Assembly: GCF_016904955.1 (NCBI RefSeq)
Contig: NZ_JADIKE010000034.1
Coordinates: 124,001 to 188,000 of the forward strand
Origin: Dyella flava
Lineage (GTDB): Bacteria > Pseudomonadota > Gammaproteobacteria > Xanthomonadales > Rhodanobacteraceae
Direction of reading: 5' to 3'
Length of the DNA stretch: 64,000 nt
Shown: in pieces, positions 10,281 to 18,371 of the stretch
How positions within the stretch are numbered: position 1 is the first letter of the stretch
Layout: each line of letters begins with the position of its first letter
The notes under the pieces: generated by a model
What the model saw: only the letters and a program-made list of their open reading frames with translations
The model's database searches: none
What the model was told of the DNA's origin: nothing
Program-made: the position numbers and the translations under genes

Positions 10281-12518
10281 TCAAAAATCTTTCTGCAACG
10301 TCAAATACAACCCACGCCGCGGCCCATACTGCGGCGCACCCACACCCACACCGGTACCGCTTCGCAACTCATAAACGCGATCCAACGCGTTGATCAACGC
10401 GAGCTTGGTATGCAGAGCGCCAAAGCTGTCGAAGTTGAAATCGTGCGAGACGCTGAGATTCATCTGGAAGTAATCGGGTAGCGAAACACCGTTCGGCGTC
10501 AGACCATCCTCACGCAGACCGGAGCCGAACAGGTAGTCGGTGCCCACCTTGGTGTTGTCGGTAATCGCATAGTCGATACCGCCGGACGACGTGTACTTCT
10601 GGTCGTGATCGAGATGGATCCAGTTGTCGGCGATATACGCCAACTCTTCGGCCGGGAAGTTGTACTGGCTGGTAATCACGTCCTTGCCCATCGCACGACT
10701 GAAGGCAAAGTTGAAATACGCAGACACCGGCCCGTTCTTGTAGGTAGCGGAGAACTCGTTGCCGCGCACCTTGCCGTACTTGTAGTTGAAGGTGGAGTAG
10801 ATCAGCGCCGTGCCGAACTGGCCTTCATCCTGCAGGCGGCTCACGTCGCGGTAGTAGTTATCCAGGCCCAGGGTCCAGTGCGAACCGAGGTTTTGCGAAA
10901 CACCGATATCGTAGTAGTTGGAGCGCTCGGCCAGCGGCGTGTTGTTGCCGTAGTTCTTCACCGCATTGGTGGTGTCGGCGAAGGCTTCGATGTTCTCGGT
11001 GGAGATCAACTCGGTCTGCGGCGGCGTGAAGTAGCGCGAATAGCCAGCGTGCACCGTGGTGCTGTCGGTGGCCTGCCAGACCACGCCCACGCGCGGGCTC
11101 AGCTGGCTTTCTTCGCGGAATGCTTCGTAGCGATCACCGCGCAGGCCGTAGTTGAGCGTCCAGTTGTCGCTGATCTGCCACTCATCCTGGACATAGGCCG
11201 CCATGGTCCTGGCCAGGATGCGATCGCCGGTAAAGATGCTGATCGGCGTGGTGCTGGTCTGCTGGCCTTCGGCATTGGCCGGGAACGTGTCCGAATAGTT
11301 GTTGGTGTAAGCGCGATCAAATTCGCCATACAAGCCGTAGCGCAAGGTGTGGTCGGTAGCCCACGGCATGGAGAAGTCGGCTTGCAGGGTGGACGCACGG
11401 TCGCCCTGGTTGATCTGGCCGGCAACGCCATTGAACATCAGGTCGCCGATTTCGTCAGGGTAATACTGCAGTCCGCTGTAGCGCTGTCCCACCGACACCT
11501 GGTAATTCGTGTTGCCGAACTTGCCTTGCAAGGCCAGCACGCCGAAACGCGTCTCCTCGTCCTGGCGCTCGTTCAGATCGGCGGAGTTGAAGTTGGTGAT
11601 ATCCAGATAGCCGAACTGCGGTGTCAGGCCGGGATTGTTCGGAATCTGGAAGCGGTTGTCGGTGGAGCCGAACATAAAGCTCAGGCGCGTGTCGTTGTTG
11701 ATCAGGTACGACACATCACCGAACGCCTTGACCTGGTTGGTATGGTCGTGGATTGGATCGCGGCTGGCGGTCGGGTTCTCGATGCCGACGTTGTTTTCAA
11801 GGTAATTGGCGGTGAAGAAGTAGCTCCAGTTACCGGTATGCCCCCAGTACGACGCATACGGGTTCACCGTGCCGAACGAGCCGCCGGTAATGCCGACGCT
11901 GCCACCATTGCCGAGGTCGGCGCCGGATTTGGTGGTGATGTCCACCACCGCAGCCGTGCGCTCGCCATACTGCGCCGGCAACGCGCCGTCGAGCAGCGTT
12001 ACGCTCTGGATCGTGCGCGGATCCAGCGTCTGGCCGAAACCGGCAATCGACTCGGGAAGATACACACCATCAATGCGGTACTGCAGATTGGCATGGTCGC
12101 CGCGTACATGCAGCTGGCCGTAGGAATCCTGCACCACACCCGGCGCCTGCAGCAGCACCTGGTTCATCGGCGTGGCATCGCCCAGCGGCAAGGCCTGGAT
12201 GTCCTGCGATGTGATCACGTAGGAGCTGCTGCCGGTGTCCGGAGACAGACTGTTGCGCGCCTGATCGAGGGCCGCCGTCACGCTCACCGTGCCAAGCTGC
12301 TTGACCTTGGCCGGGCGCCGGTTGCGCGAATCGTCGGCATTGGCCGAGTCATCGGTAGCGTTGTCCGCCGGCTGCTGCGCCGTGGCGGCCGACGAAGCGC
12401 TGGCAGGCGACGTATCGGAAGAGATCACCGGCGCGGGAGTCGTCCCTGTGGCTGCATAGCTGGAAGCGGCATAGAGCGCGAGGCTGAGCCCAAGGGCGAG
12501 CGGGGACAATTTCATCAT
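10281..12518 (-). CDS. TonB-dependent outer-membrane receptor, possibly zinc-regulated
   Basis: 745 residues. A signal peptide (LALGLSLALYAASSYAA) is followed by a Ser/Ala/Asp-rich linker, a plug domain (about residues 95-215, with VTSQDIQALPLGDATPMNQ-type sequence and the DGVYLP and QYGERTAAVVDI segments) and a 22-strand-type beta-barrel ending in the terminal phenylalanine LYLTLQKDF, the usual outer-membrane insertion signal. Such receptors import metal chelates, cobalamin or oligosaccharides using TonB energy. The ligand is not evident from the sequence; the palindrome 67 bases upstream resembles a Zur box, which would suggest zinc. No dedicated transporter is adjacent. Receptor identity is secure, substrate is inference. 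Confidence 0.92.
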   Translation of the reverse strand: MMKLSPLALGLSLALYAASSYAATGTTPAPVISSDTSPASASSAATAQQPADNATDDSANADDSRNRRPAKVKQLGTVSVTAALDQARNSLSPDTGSSSYVITSQDIQALPLGDATPMNQVLLQAPGVVQDSYGQLHVRGDHANLQYRIDGVYLPESIAGFGQTLDPRTIQSVTLLDGALPAQYGERTAAVVDITTKSGADLGNGGSVGITGGSFGTVNPYASYWGHTGNWSYFFTANYLENNVGIENPTASRDPIHDHTNQVKAFGDVSYLINNDTRLSFMFGSTDNRFQIPNNPGLTPQFGYLDITNFNSADLNERQDEETRFGVLALQGKFGNTNYQVSVGQRYSGLQYYPDEIGDLMFNGVAGQINQGDRASTLQADFSMPWATDHTLRYGLYGEFDRAYTNNYSDTFPANAEGQQTSTTPISIFTGDRILARTMAAYVQDEWQISDNWTLNYGLRGDRYEAFREESQLSPRVGVVWQATDSTTVHAGYSRYFTPPQTELISTENIEAFADTTNAVKNYGNNTPLAERSNYYDIGVSQNLGSHWTLGLDNYYRDVSRLQDEGQFGTALIYSTFNYKYGKVRGNEFSATYKNGPVSAYFNFAFSRAMGKDVITSQYNFPAEELAYIADNWIHLDHDQKYTSSGGIDYAITDNTKVGTDYLFGSGLREDGLTPNGVSLPDYFQMNLSVSHDFNFDSFGALHTKLALINALDRVYELRSGTGVGVGAPQYGPRRGLYLTLQKDF

Positions 12519-12585
12519 GCAAGGTTCCGGGGCATGGTTCTAATTCGGGGCAGTCGGGGCTAACGACCGATATAATGTAACGACC

Positions 12586-12603
12586 GAAATGTTATAACAT
12601 TTC
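12586..12603. promoter_or_regulatory. 18-base palindrome resembling a Zur operator upstream of the TonB receptor
   Basis: GAAATGTTATAACATTTC is a perfect 18-base palindrome and its flanks extend the symmetry imperfectly (ATGTAACG to the left, CGTTACAT to the right). The AATGTTATAACATT core closely resembles published Zur boxes of Proteobacteria. It lies 67 bases before the receptor ATG, close to a possible TATAAT/ATTATA promoter element. A direct repeat TAACGACCGA occurs at 12561-12570 and 12578-12587, just overlapping the palindrome. Confidence 0.6.
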
Positions 12604-12744
12604 CGTTACATCCAGGCATCCCTCCCAGAAGTCATGCCCGTTATCGACGCCTCGGCATGCGCCGGTTCCGGGATTTAAGCCGCCCTCATCAGACCGCCAT
12701 GTGCCCGGCCTATGATCCGCAGACGATCCAACACGGAGCGCGGC

Positions 12745-13431
12745 ATGACCGAGCCCAACCCCACCTCTTCATCTGGCGCGAATCTGCCGGCCGTGATCGG
12801 CCGGGACGATGCGAGCAGCCGGGTGACCCGGGCAATCCTGGACTTCATCAGCCAGATCCCCGACAGCAAGGTGCACAGCCAGAACGATCCGGAAGCAGAG
12901 GCCCACCGGCTGGCCAGGCGCGCAGCCCAGCGCGCAGCGATCACTGCCGGCTCATTGGCCTTGCCGCCGGGGCCGCTCGGATGGCTGACCATCTTGCCGG
13001 AGCTGATTTCGATCTGGAAAATCCAGGCGCAACTGGTCAGCGATATCGCCGCGGCCTATGGCCGGCATACCGAACTGGGACGCGAGCAGATGCTGTGGTG
13101 CCTGTTCCGTCACACCTCGGCGCAGGCGTTCCGTGATCTGGTGGTGCGCCTGGGTGATCGCCTGATCTTCCGGCGTGTGTCTTACAGCGTGATCGAACGC
13201 ATCGCCAAGCAGATCGGTGTGAAAGTGACGCAGCGCGCGCTGGGTGAAGGTCTGTCGCGCTGGATGCCGGTGATCGGCGCCATCGGCGTCGGTGGTTACG
13301 CCTATTACGACACACGCCAGGTCGCGGCCACCGCCATCGCCATGCTCAAAAGCGAGATCGACACAGCGGATGAAAGTGAAGCTCCGGTGCAGGCAGTCGC
13401 ACGCGAGATTCCCGCCACACGCACGTACTAG
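12745..13431 (+). CDS. EcsC family protein
   Basis: 228 residues from the ATG at 12745, preceded by an ACGGAG-type ribosome site; the frame is open 33 bases upstream. The sequence matches the EcsC family: an amphipathic N-terminal part with HRLARRAAQRAAITAGSLAL, a Gly/Pro-rich hydrophobic segment (LPPGPLGWLTILPELISIW), and a C-terminal glycine-rich hydrophobic segment (WMPVIGAIGVGGYAYYDT). EcsC proteins are associated with membranes, but their biochemical role is not established. No operon partner is obvious; the next gene starts 94 bases downstream. Confidence 0.75.
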   Translation: MTEPNPTSSSGANLPAVIGRDDASSRVTRAILDFISQIPDSKVHSQNDPEAEAHRLARRAAQRAAITAGSLALPPGPLGWLTILPELISIWKIQAQLVSDIAAAYGRHTELGREQMLWCLFRHTSAQAFRDLVVRLGDRLIFRRVSYSVIERIAKQIGVKVTQRALGEGLSRWMPVIGAIGVGGYAYYDTRQVAATAIAMLKSEIDTADESEAPVQAVAREIPATRTY

Positions 13432-13525
13432 CGCCAATAGTGCTAACAGGCCCCAAGAACACGACAGGTGACGCTGCATCGCGTTTGCGTCAAGCTGCGC
13501 GCCGTCGCCACGCAGGAGCTGACGC

Positions 13526-14272
13526 ATGAGTTCACCCCACCCGCGCCCGGTCGCCCTGGTCACTGGCGGTGCCAAGCGTGTTGGCGCCGTGATCGCACGC
13601 ACGCTCCACACCGCCGGTTACGACCTTGCCCTGCATTGCCGGCACTCGGTGAACGAAGCGCGAGCACTGGCCGACGAACTCTCCGCGCAACGCGCTGACA
13701 GCGTGCTGATCGTTGAGGCCGAACTGGCCGATACACAGGCGTTACCACGACTGGTCGACGAGACGCTGGCCCGCTACGGGCGTCTGGATGCGCTGGTCAA
13801 CAACGCCTCGGCGTTTTATCCGACGCCGATCGGTACGGCCAGCGTGGCGCAATGGAACGAGCTGTTTGCATCCAATGCGCAAGCGCCGTTCTTCCTTGCC
13901 CAGGCGGCCATGCCGGCATTGCGTGCTACGCATGGCGCGATCGTCAACATCGTCGATATCTACGCGACGCGCGCGATCGCCCATCACCCGCTCTATGTGA
14001 TGGCCAAGGGTGCACTGGTCGCGATGACACGTACCCTTGCGCTGGACCTCGCGCCGGAGATTCGTGTCAACGCCGTCGCGCCCGGCGCGGTGATGTGGCC
14101 CACCGATGGCAAGCCGTACGATGATCAGCAAGCCATGTTGGCGCGCACCCCGCTAGGCCGCGCCGGCACACCCGAAGATGTTGCCGGCGCCGTGCTGTGG
14201 CTATTGCGTGATGCGCCGTTCGTAACGGGGCAGATCATCCCCGTCGACGGCGGTCGCACCGTATCCATCTAA
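13526..14272 (+). CDS. Pteridine reductase (short-chain dehydrogenase)
   Basis: 248 residues with a Rossmann fold. The cofactor loop is TGGAKRVG (residues about 14-21), the variant with an arginine expected to bind the NADPH phosphate and typical of PTR1/FolM-type pteridine reductases rather than the common TGxxxGIG. NNASAFYPT and the catalytic YVMAK (Tyr and Lys, four apart) are present, and the C-terminal segment LLRDAPFVTGQIIPVDGGRT is typical. It probably reduces dihydropterins or dihydrofolate. The nearby folK and folB genes of the same pathway support this. Followed by a strong hairpin at 14279-14310. Confidence 0.85.
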   Translation: MSSPHPRPVALVTGGAKRVGAVIARTLHTAGYDLALHCRHSVNEARALADELSAQRADSVLIVEAELADTQALPRLVDETLARYGRLDALVNNASAFYPTPIGTASVAQWNELFASNAQAPFFLAQAAMPALRATHGAIVNIVDIYATRAIAHHPLYVMAKGALVAMTRTLALDLAPEIRVNAVAPGAVMWPTDGKPYDDQQAMLARTPLGRAGTPEDVAGAVLWLLRDAPFVTGQIIPVDGGRTVSI

Positions 14273-14278
14273 AGCCCT

Positions 14279-14310
14279 GCCCATCATTGCGCCATCGCGC
14301 AGTGATGGGC
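14279..14310 (+). terminator. Hairpin after pteridine reductase gene
   Basis: A 14-bp stem with one G.T wobble: GCCCATCATTGCGC at 14279-14292, loop CATC, and GCGCAGTGATGGGC at 14297-14310, seven bases after the stop codon. No long T run follows, so it may terminate weakly or protect the 3' end. A second hairpin lies at 14355-14400 between the two convergent genes. Confidence 0.6.
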
Positions 14311-14354
14311 GGACGTTTGAAGCTGACCCACGGACAGCGTGAGCGCTGATCGAC

Positions 14355-14400
14355 ATGATCCACGCCGGAGCAGTCCGACGCTGCCACCGTCGTGGATCAT
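14355..14400. repeat. Inverted repeat between convergent genes
   Basis: ATGATCCACG at 14355-14364 and its exact complement CGTGGATCAT at 14391-14400, with a 26-base loop. It lies 34 bases before the end of the convergent DUF6159-type gene and may serve as its terminator on the minus strand. Confidence 0.5.
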
Positions 14401-14434
14401 CGGCGCCGGTCAAGGACGCTGTGTTTCGCTCGGA

Positions 14435-15295
14435 TCAGCCCTTGGAACGGAAAGCCTGTTCCAGCATCGTCTGATCAAAGCCGCCACCCGCTTCGCCCTC
14501 ATCCACGTAACGGTACAGGGCAACTGCATAAACCCCTTGCAGCGAAGACTGGATCATACCCAGCAGCGCCATGCCGACCACCACGATCGCCAGCGTCACC
14601 ACCAATAACGGGAGTGAATGCGCAGCGGCAGCGGCCATTACCAGAAGCACCGCAACCATGACGGCGGCTACCGTGATGAAGCCGAATGCAACACTGATGC
14701 CTGCGTTGCCGACCAGGTTCTCGCCCCAGGTGCGTCTCAGCAGTTCCACACTGCGCTGTACTGCCTCCATCGGCCCGACCTCCTCGTTCGCCAGCACCGG
14801 CACGACGAGAAAGGTCGCCACTGTCCAGCCCAGGCCAATCAGACCGACGATGATTCGGCCGAGCCAGCCAAACCGCTCCTGCAGACTACGCAACACCATG
14901 CCTACCGTTGCCGCGATCACCGCGTAACCGAGGATGGTGCCGAAACGCGACCGCGCCACGGCGAGGCCGTCCGACACGCTGGCTTGTTCGCCGCGCAGCC
15001 GCGCCGTGGCCACGCTGGCCAGCGCCGTGTTGAAGAAAATGATCACCGTGTACTGCGCCAGATAAAACAAGAACAGAAACGCGTAGTGCAGCGGCGAAAC
15101 ATGATGCGCCACGCCGTAGGCGCGTATGCGCTGGTCGTCGAGCACTTCGATCCCTACCGGCGTCAGGAACGTTGCCGCCACCAGCAGCGTGGCCATGCCG
15201 GACATCAACGGAAACATCAGCAGCGATTTATCCGAGCGCAATACCTCCGCACTCGCCTTCAGCAACATCCAACTGCGTGCGAACTTGCCTGCCAT
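14435..15295 (-). CDS. DUF6159-type multi-pass membrane protein
   Basis: 286 residues from the ATG at 15295, chosen over the upstream in-frame start because GGGAGG lies just before it and the protein begins MAGKFARSWMLLKAS, as in this family. About six hydrophobic segments are visible, for example LLMFPLMSGMATLLVAATFL, the FLFLFYLAQYTVIIFFNTAL region, and SLPLLVVTLAIVVVGMALLG near the end. A conserved-looking segment FLVVPVLANEEVGPMEAVQRS lies about two-thirds in. Function is unknown. It is convergent with the pteridine reductase and lies upstream of no obvious partner, so the location gives little help. Confidence 0.7.
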   Translation of the reverse strand: MAGKFARSWMLLKASAEVLRSDKSLLMFPLMSGMATLLVAATFLTPVGIEVLDDQRIRAYGVAHHVSPLHYAFLFLFYLAQYTVIIFFNTALASVATARLRGEQASVSDGLAVARSRFGTILGYAVIAATVGMVLRSLQERFGWLGRIIVGLIGLGWTVATFLVVPVLANEEVGPMEAVQRSVELLRRTWGENLVGNAGISVAFGFITVAAVMVAVLLVMAAAAAHSLPLLVVTLAIVVVGMALLGMIQSSLQGVYAVALYRYVDEGEAGGGFDQTMLEQAFRSKG

Positions 15296-15385
15296 GTCAC
15301 ACCCTCCCCTGTGTGGTTCTGCCTCCCAGCATAATGCGAGAACCACCGGGGCAGCGCGCACGCCCCCTGCGCCAACCTTACGTTT

Positions 15386-15868
15386 TTATAGCGGCTCGAC
15401 GAACAGCGGCTCGCGCTCGGCGGGAAAGGCCGCCCATAACTCGGCCATCGAACGTCCGCTCACCGGGTGCCGCAGCTCCGGAGCGATGTCCGCCACCGGC
15501 TTGAGCACAAACGCATGCTTCAATTCCTTGCGCGGAATATCCAGATGGCCTGCGCCCTGCGTCACCAGATCGTCGTAAAGCACGATGTCCACATCGAGCG
15601 TACGGTCGGCATAGCGAGGCACGTCACGTCGGCGACCATGGCGATCTTCCAGCGCATGCAGCCAGTCATTGAGCGCATCCGGTGAGAGATCCGTATCCAT
15701 GCCGACGGCAAGGTTGATGAAGTCCGCACCATCGAAGCCCACCGAAGTGCTTCGATAGGCAGGCGATACATCCAGCTTGCCGAAACGATCGCGCAGCTCG
15801 TTCAGGGCGGCTCGAAGATAGCGATGCGGCTCCTGGTTGGAGCCAAGGCTGAGATAAACCCGCGCCAT
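15386..15868 (-). CDS. folK: 2-amino-4-hydroxy-6-hydroxymethyldihydropteridine pyrophosphokinase
   Basis: 160 residues. Starts MARVYLSLGSNQEP, the family's N-terminal signature, and contains the Mg/ATP-binding DRTLDVDIVLYDD (two aspartates) and the following LDIPRKELKHAFVLKPVADIAP block typical of HPPK. It transfers pyrophosphate from ATP to 6-hydroxymethyl-7,8-dihydropterin in folate synthesis. Its start codon overlaps the folB stop codon by one base, so the two are translationally coupled and catalyse consecutive steps. Identification is secure. Confidence 0.95.
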   Translation of the reverse strand: MARVYLSLGSNQEPHRYLRAALNELRDRFGKLDVSPAYRSTSVGFDGADFINLAVGMDTDLSPDALNDWLHALEDRHGRRRDVPRYADRTLDVDIVLYDDLVTQGAGHLDIPRKELKHAFVLKPVADIAPELRHPVSGRSMAELWAAFPAEREPLFVEPL

Positions 15869-16227
15869 CAGTTCGGCCGCTTACCGCGTTCGATACAGAC
15901 GCCCACGGCTTTTGCACCACGCACCGCACCGGGCTTGGAAAGTTTGAGCCGCACCCAGGCCACGCCGAATTCGTCACGAATGATCGCGGCGCAACGCTCG
16001 GCCAGGGTTTCCACCAGGCCGAAGCTGGACTCGCCGACATAAGCCATCAGGCGCTTGGACACGTCCTTGTAGTTGAGCGTGTGCGAGATGTCGTCGCTGG
16101 CGGCCGGCACGGTGTTGTCGAACGCCATTTCGATATCGAACGACAACGTCTGGCGCACGCGCCGTTCCCAGTCGTAGATGCCGATAACGGTGTCGATGCG
16201 CAGGTCTTCGATAAAAACAATATCCAT
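15868..16227 (-). CDS. folB: Dihydroneopterin aldolase
   Basis: 119 residues, the usual length. MDIVFIEDLRIDTVIGIYDWERR is the family start; the glutamate in SFGLVETLAE and the lysine in LSKPGAVRGAKAVGV correspond to the pterin-anchoring and catalytic residues. It converts dihydroneopterin to 6-hydroxymethyl-dihydropterin, the substrate of the overlapping folK. The ATG at 16227 is only three bases from the end of an inverted-repeat element (16231-16525), so its promoter and ribosome site must lie within that element. Confidence 0.94.
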   Translation of the reverse strand: MDIVFIEDLRIDTVIGIYDWERRVRQTLSFDIEMAFDNTVPAASDDISHTLNYKDVSKRLMAYVGESSFGLVETLAERCAAIIRDEFGVAWVRLKLSKPGAVRGAKAVGVCIERGKRPN

Positions 16228-16230
16228 GCG

Positions 16231-16525
16231 TTAAGGATGCTCTGATCAATTGTGCGTAGGCGTCACCGAGCCTGTCTGTTCGCAGGCCACAGGGCCGTCG
16301 GCTCGACAAGACTGGCCGTCTGGCGGGACGACGGACCGCAGGCATGCGGACAGACAGGCTCGGCCCCAACGTATTGAATTTAAGTGATGGGGTGATGTCC
16401 AGAAGGCCCGCATGCTGCGCCGCGCGGCTTGCCAAGACGGCCAGTCTTCCCTGCGCCGCGCCACACAGCCTGCAGGCCTTCTGGACATCATGCCACCTAC
16501 GCAGAATTGATCAGAGCATCCTTAA
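16231..16525. mobile_element. MITE-like inverted-repeat element between folB and tsaD
   Basis: A 295-bp segment with 30-base terminal inverted repeats (16231-16260 and 16496-16525) that differ at one position; each arm reads TTAAGGATGCTCTGATCAAT then TGCGTAGG inward. Two further nested hairpins are inside: ACCGAGCCTGTCTGT (about 16265) against ACAGACAGGCTCGG (about 16351), and GATGTCCAGAAGGCC (about 16393) against GGCCTTCTGGACATC (about 16475). No coding capacity is evident. A shorter, diverged relative lies at 18166-18368. The ends are TTAA, which could be part of the element or a duplicated target. Confidence 0.8.
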
Positions 16526-16541
16526 AAGTTCCGTGATGCGA

Positions 16542-17609
16542 TCAGGCGGCCGGCGGCAGCGTTTGCAGATCCCAGCGGGGAAATACCTGCACCGATTCAT
16601 CCTGATGCTGACCGTGGGCAAGCCGGATGGCGCCGGCCAGCGCGATCATCGCGCCATTGTCGGTACAGAACTGCAGCCGGGGGAAATAGGTTTTGAAGCC
16701 GTCTTTGGCGCCTGCGGCCGCCAACTCTTCGCGCAAGCGGCGGTTGGCGCCGACGCCGCCGGCGATCACCAGTCGCTGCGCGCCCGTTTCTTGCAGGGCG
16801 CGGCGGCATTTGATCAACAACGTATCGACGATCGCTTCTTCGAACGCGCGCGCTATGTCGGCACGCGTCTGTTCGCTTTGATCGGACTGCTGCCAGGCCA
16901 GCAGCACCTGGGTCTTCAGGCCGGAGAAACTGAAATCGAGACCGGGGCGATCGGTCATCGGGCGCGAAAAACGGAACCGGCCCGACGTGCCGCTACCGGC
17001 CAGCGCCGCCAGCGCCGGTCCGCCCGGATAGGGCAGCCCCATCAGCTTGGCTGTTTTGTCGAAGGCTTCGCCTGCGGCATCGTCCAGCGTGTCACCCAGA
17101 ATCCGGTAATGCCCCACCGCCTGTACTTCCACCAACATCGAATGGCCGCCCGACACCAGCAACGCCACGAACGGCGGTTCCGGCGGGTCGTCTTCGAGCA
17201 AGGGCGCGAGCAGATGTCCTTCCATGTGGTGCACCCCGATCGCCGGCACCCCCAGCGCCCAGGCCATCGCCCGTCCGGTCGCAGCACCTACCAGCAAGGC
17301 CCCCACCAGTCCGGGCCCGGCGGTATAGGCCACACCGCCAAGGTCAGCCGGCGTCAGCCCGGCCTGGGCCAGGGCTTCGCGCACCAGCGGCAACAGCTTG
17401 CGCACATGGTCGCGGCTGGCCAATTCGGGCACCACGCCACCGTAATCCGCATGCAGCTTGATCTGGGTATAAAGCGCGTGCGCCAGCAAGCCTCGCCCTG
17501 GCGCCTGCGGCTCCCAGCGCAGCAGCGCCACGCCCGTTTCATCGCAGGACGTTTCAATGCCCAGGATCGGGCGGGGAAGTGTGAGCGGGGAATGGGGCAC
17601 GGAAGACAT
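16542..17609 (-). CDS. tsaD: tRNA N6-threonylcarbamoyladenosine transferase TsaD
   Basis: 355 residues from the ATG at 17609; the frame is open 102 bases upstream, but family members start just before [15 protein letters not shown], as here. The metal-binding HHMEGH (H128 and H132) and the ASKC-fold phosphate loops are present. With TsaB/TsaE it moves the threonylcarbamoyl group from TC-AMP onto A37 of ANN-decoding tRNAs. It is divergent from rpsU, the common arrangement in gammaproteobacteria. Identification is secure; the exact start is slightly uncertain because no clear Shine-Dalgarno is visible. Confidence 0.95.
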   Translation of the reverse strand: MSSVPHSPLTLPRPILGIETSCDETGVALLRWEPQAPGRGLLAHALYTQIKLHADYGGVVPELASRDHVRKLLPLVREALAQAGLTPADLGGVAYTAGPGLVGALLVGAATGRAMAWALGVPAIGVHHMEGHLLAPLLEDDPPEPPFVALLVSGGHSMLVEVQAVGHYRILGDTLDDAAGEAFDKTAKLMGLPYPGGPALAALAGSGTSGRFRFSRPMTDRPGLDFSFSGLKTQVLLAWQQSDQSEQTRADIARAFEEAIVDTLLIKCRRALQETGAQRLVIAGGVGANRRLREELAAAGAKDGFKTYFPRLQFCTDNGAMIALAGAIRLAHGQHQDESVQVFPRWDLQTLPPAA

Positions 17610-17712
17610 ATCAATAGGCACCGATGACGGTACGCAGAAGCCCATTTTTGCCCATACCGCCGATCCGCGCGATACCCTCGCGCGCCTCACGCCCTTTTTG
17701 GTTGCCGGCACT

Positions 17713-17742
17713 TTGAATTTTTTACCGGTCTGAGGGTATACT
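17713..17742 (+). promoter_or_regulatory. Predicted sigma-70 promoter of rpsU
   Basis: TTGAAT at 17713-17718 and TATACT at 17737-17742 are separated by 18 bases and lie about 50 bases before the rpsU ATG. It is one of the closest matches to the sigma-70 consensus in the window, as expected for a ribosomal protein gene. Confidence 0.7.
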
Positions 17743-17790
17743 TTGCGGCTCGCCCGTTTCTGCGGGCCCGTTTACTATTCCGGAGTTTCC

Positions 17791-18006
17791 ATGCCCAGCG
17801 TAAAAGTCCGCGAGAACGAGCCGTTCGAACTCGCCCTGCGCCGCTTCAAGCGCACCTGTGAAAAGGCCGGCGTGCTCGCCGAGACCCGCAAGCGCGAGTT
17901 CTACGAGAAGCCGACCCAGGAGCGTAAGCGCAAGCGCGCCGCTGCTGTGAAGCGTCATCTGCGCCGTCTGTCGCGCGACGTTTCGCGCAAGACCCGCCTG
18001 TACTGA
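17791..18006 (+). CDS. rpsU: 30S ribosomal protein S21
   Basis: 71 residues, [20 protein letters not shown] to the C-terminal RKTRLY; the Lys/Arg-rich sequence is diagnostic. Start at 17791 is set by the CGGAG ribosome site seven to eight bases upstream; an earlier in-frame ATG gives a non-family extension. S21 binds near the anti-Shine-Dalgarno region of 16S rRNA and helps initiation. In many gammaproteobacteria rpsU heads a macromolecular-synthesis operon with dnaG and rpoD. Here a strong terminator follows at 18120-18144 and yqeY and a DUF1328 gene are placed before dnaG; rpoD is not in the window. Confidence 0.98.
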   Translation: MPSVKVRENEPFELALRRFKRTCEKAGVLAETRKREFYEKPTQERKRKRAAAVKRHLRRLSRDVSRKTRLY

Positions 18007-18119
18007 GCGTTCTCCGCCCAGGCGGATCCTGAGTTCGGGCGCGTTTCGCGCCGGACCGCTCAAGTGTTTGCAGCCGGGCGCGTTCATCCGCCGCCGCTGC
18101 CAGCCAAGTACCTGCACTG

Positions 18120-18144
18120 GCCGACGTTGCCCCGCAACGTCGGC
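18120..18144 (+). terminator. Rho-independent terminator after rpsU
   Basis: Perfect 11-bp stem GCCGACGTTGC / GCAACGTCGGC (18120-18130 and 18134-18144) with a three-base loop, followed by TTTGTGCTTT. It should end most rpsU transcripts, separating rpsU from dnaG. Confidence 0.75.
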
Positions 18145-18165
18145 TTTGTGCTTTCCGAAGCAGCT

Positions 18166-18368
18166 AGGGATGCGCCCATCCAAGCTGCGCAGGTGCCACC
18201 GGATTCGTCCGTTCGCACCCCTTCCTCGCTCCTCAGGACCGAGTACATCCATGTACTCTCCGGGCTGCGGCCCATTGTTTCGACAGATCGTAGCCTGCCT
18301 CGCCGGGGTGCTGTGGTCTGCGACCGGACAAAGCCGGCAACCTACGCAGCATCGATCGGAGCATCCCT
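18166..18368. mobile_element. Diverged MITE-like element upstream of yqeY
   Basis: About 200 bp bounded by imperfect terminal inverted repeats: AGGGATGCGCCCATCCAAGC at the left and, read inward from the right end, AGGGATGCTCCGATCGATGC; both continue TGCG(C/T)AGGT. By my alignment 24 of 29 positions agree. The right arm is also clearly related to the arms of the element at 16231-16525 (GGATGCTCtGATCaAT...CTGCGTAGG). The interior holds a perfect hairpin GAGTACAT-cc-ATGTACTC at 18241-18258. The right end finishes three or four bases before the yqeY start codon. Confidence 0.65.
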
Positions 18369-18371
18369 GCC

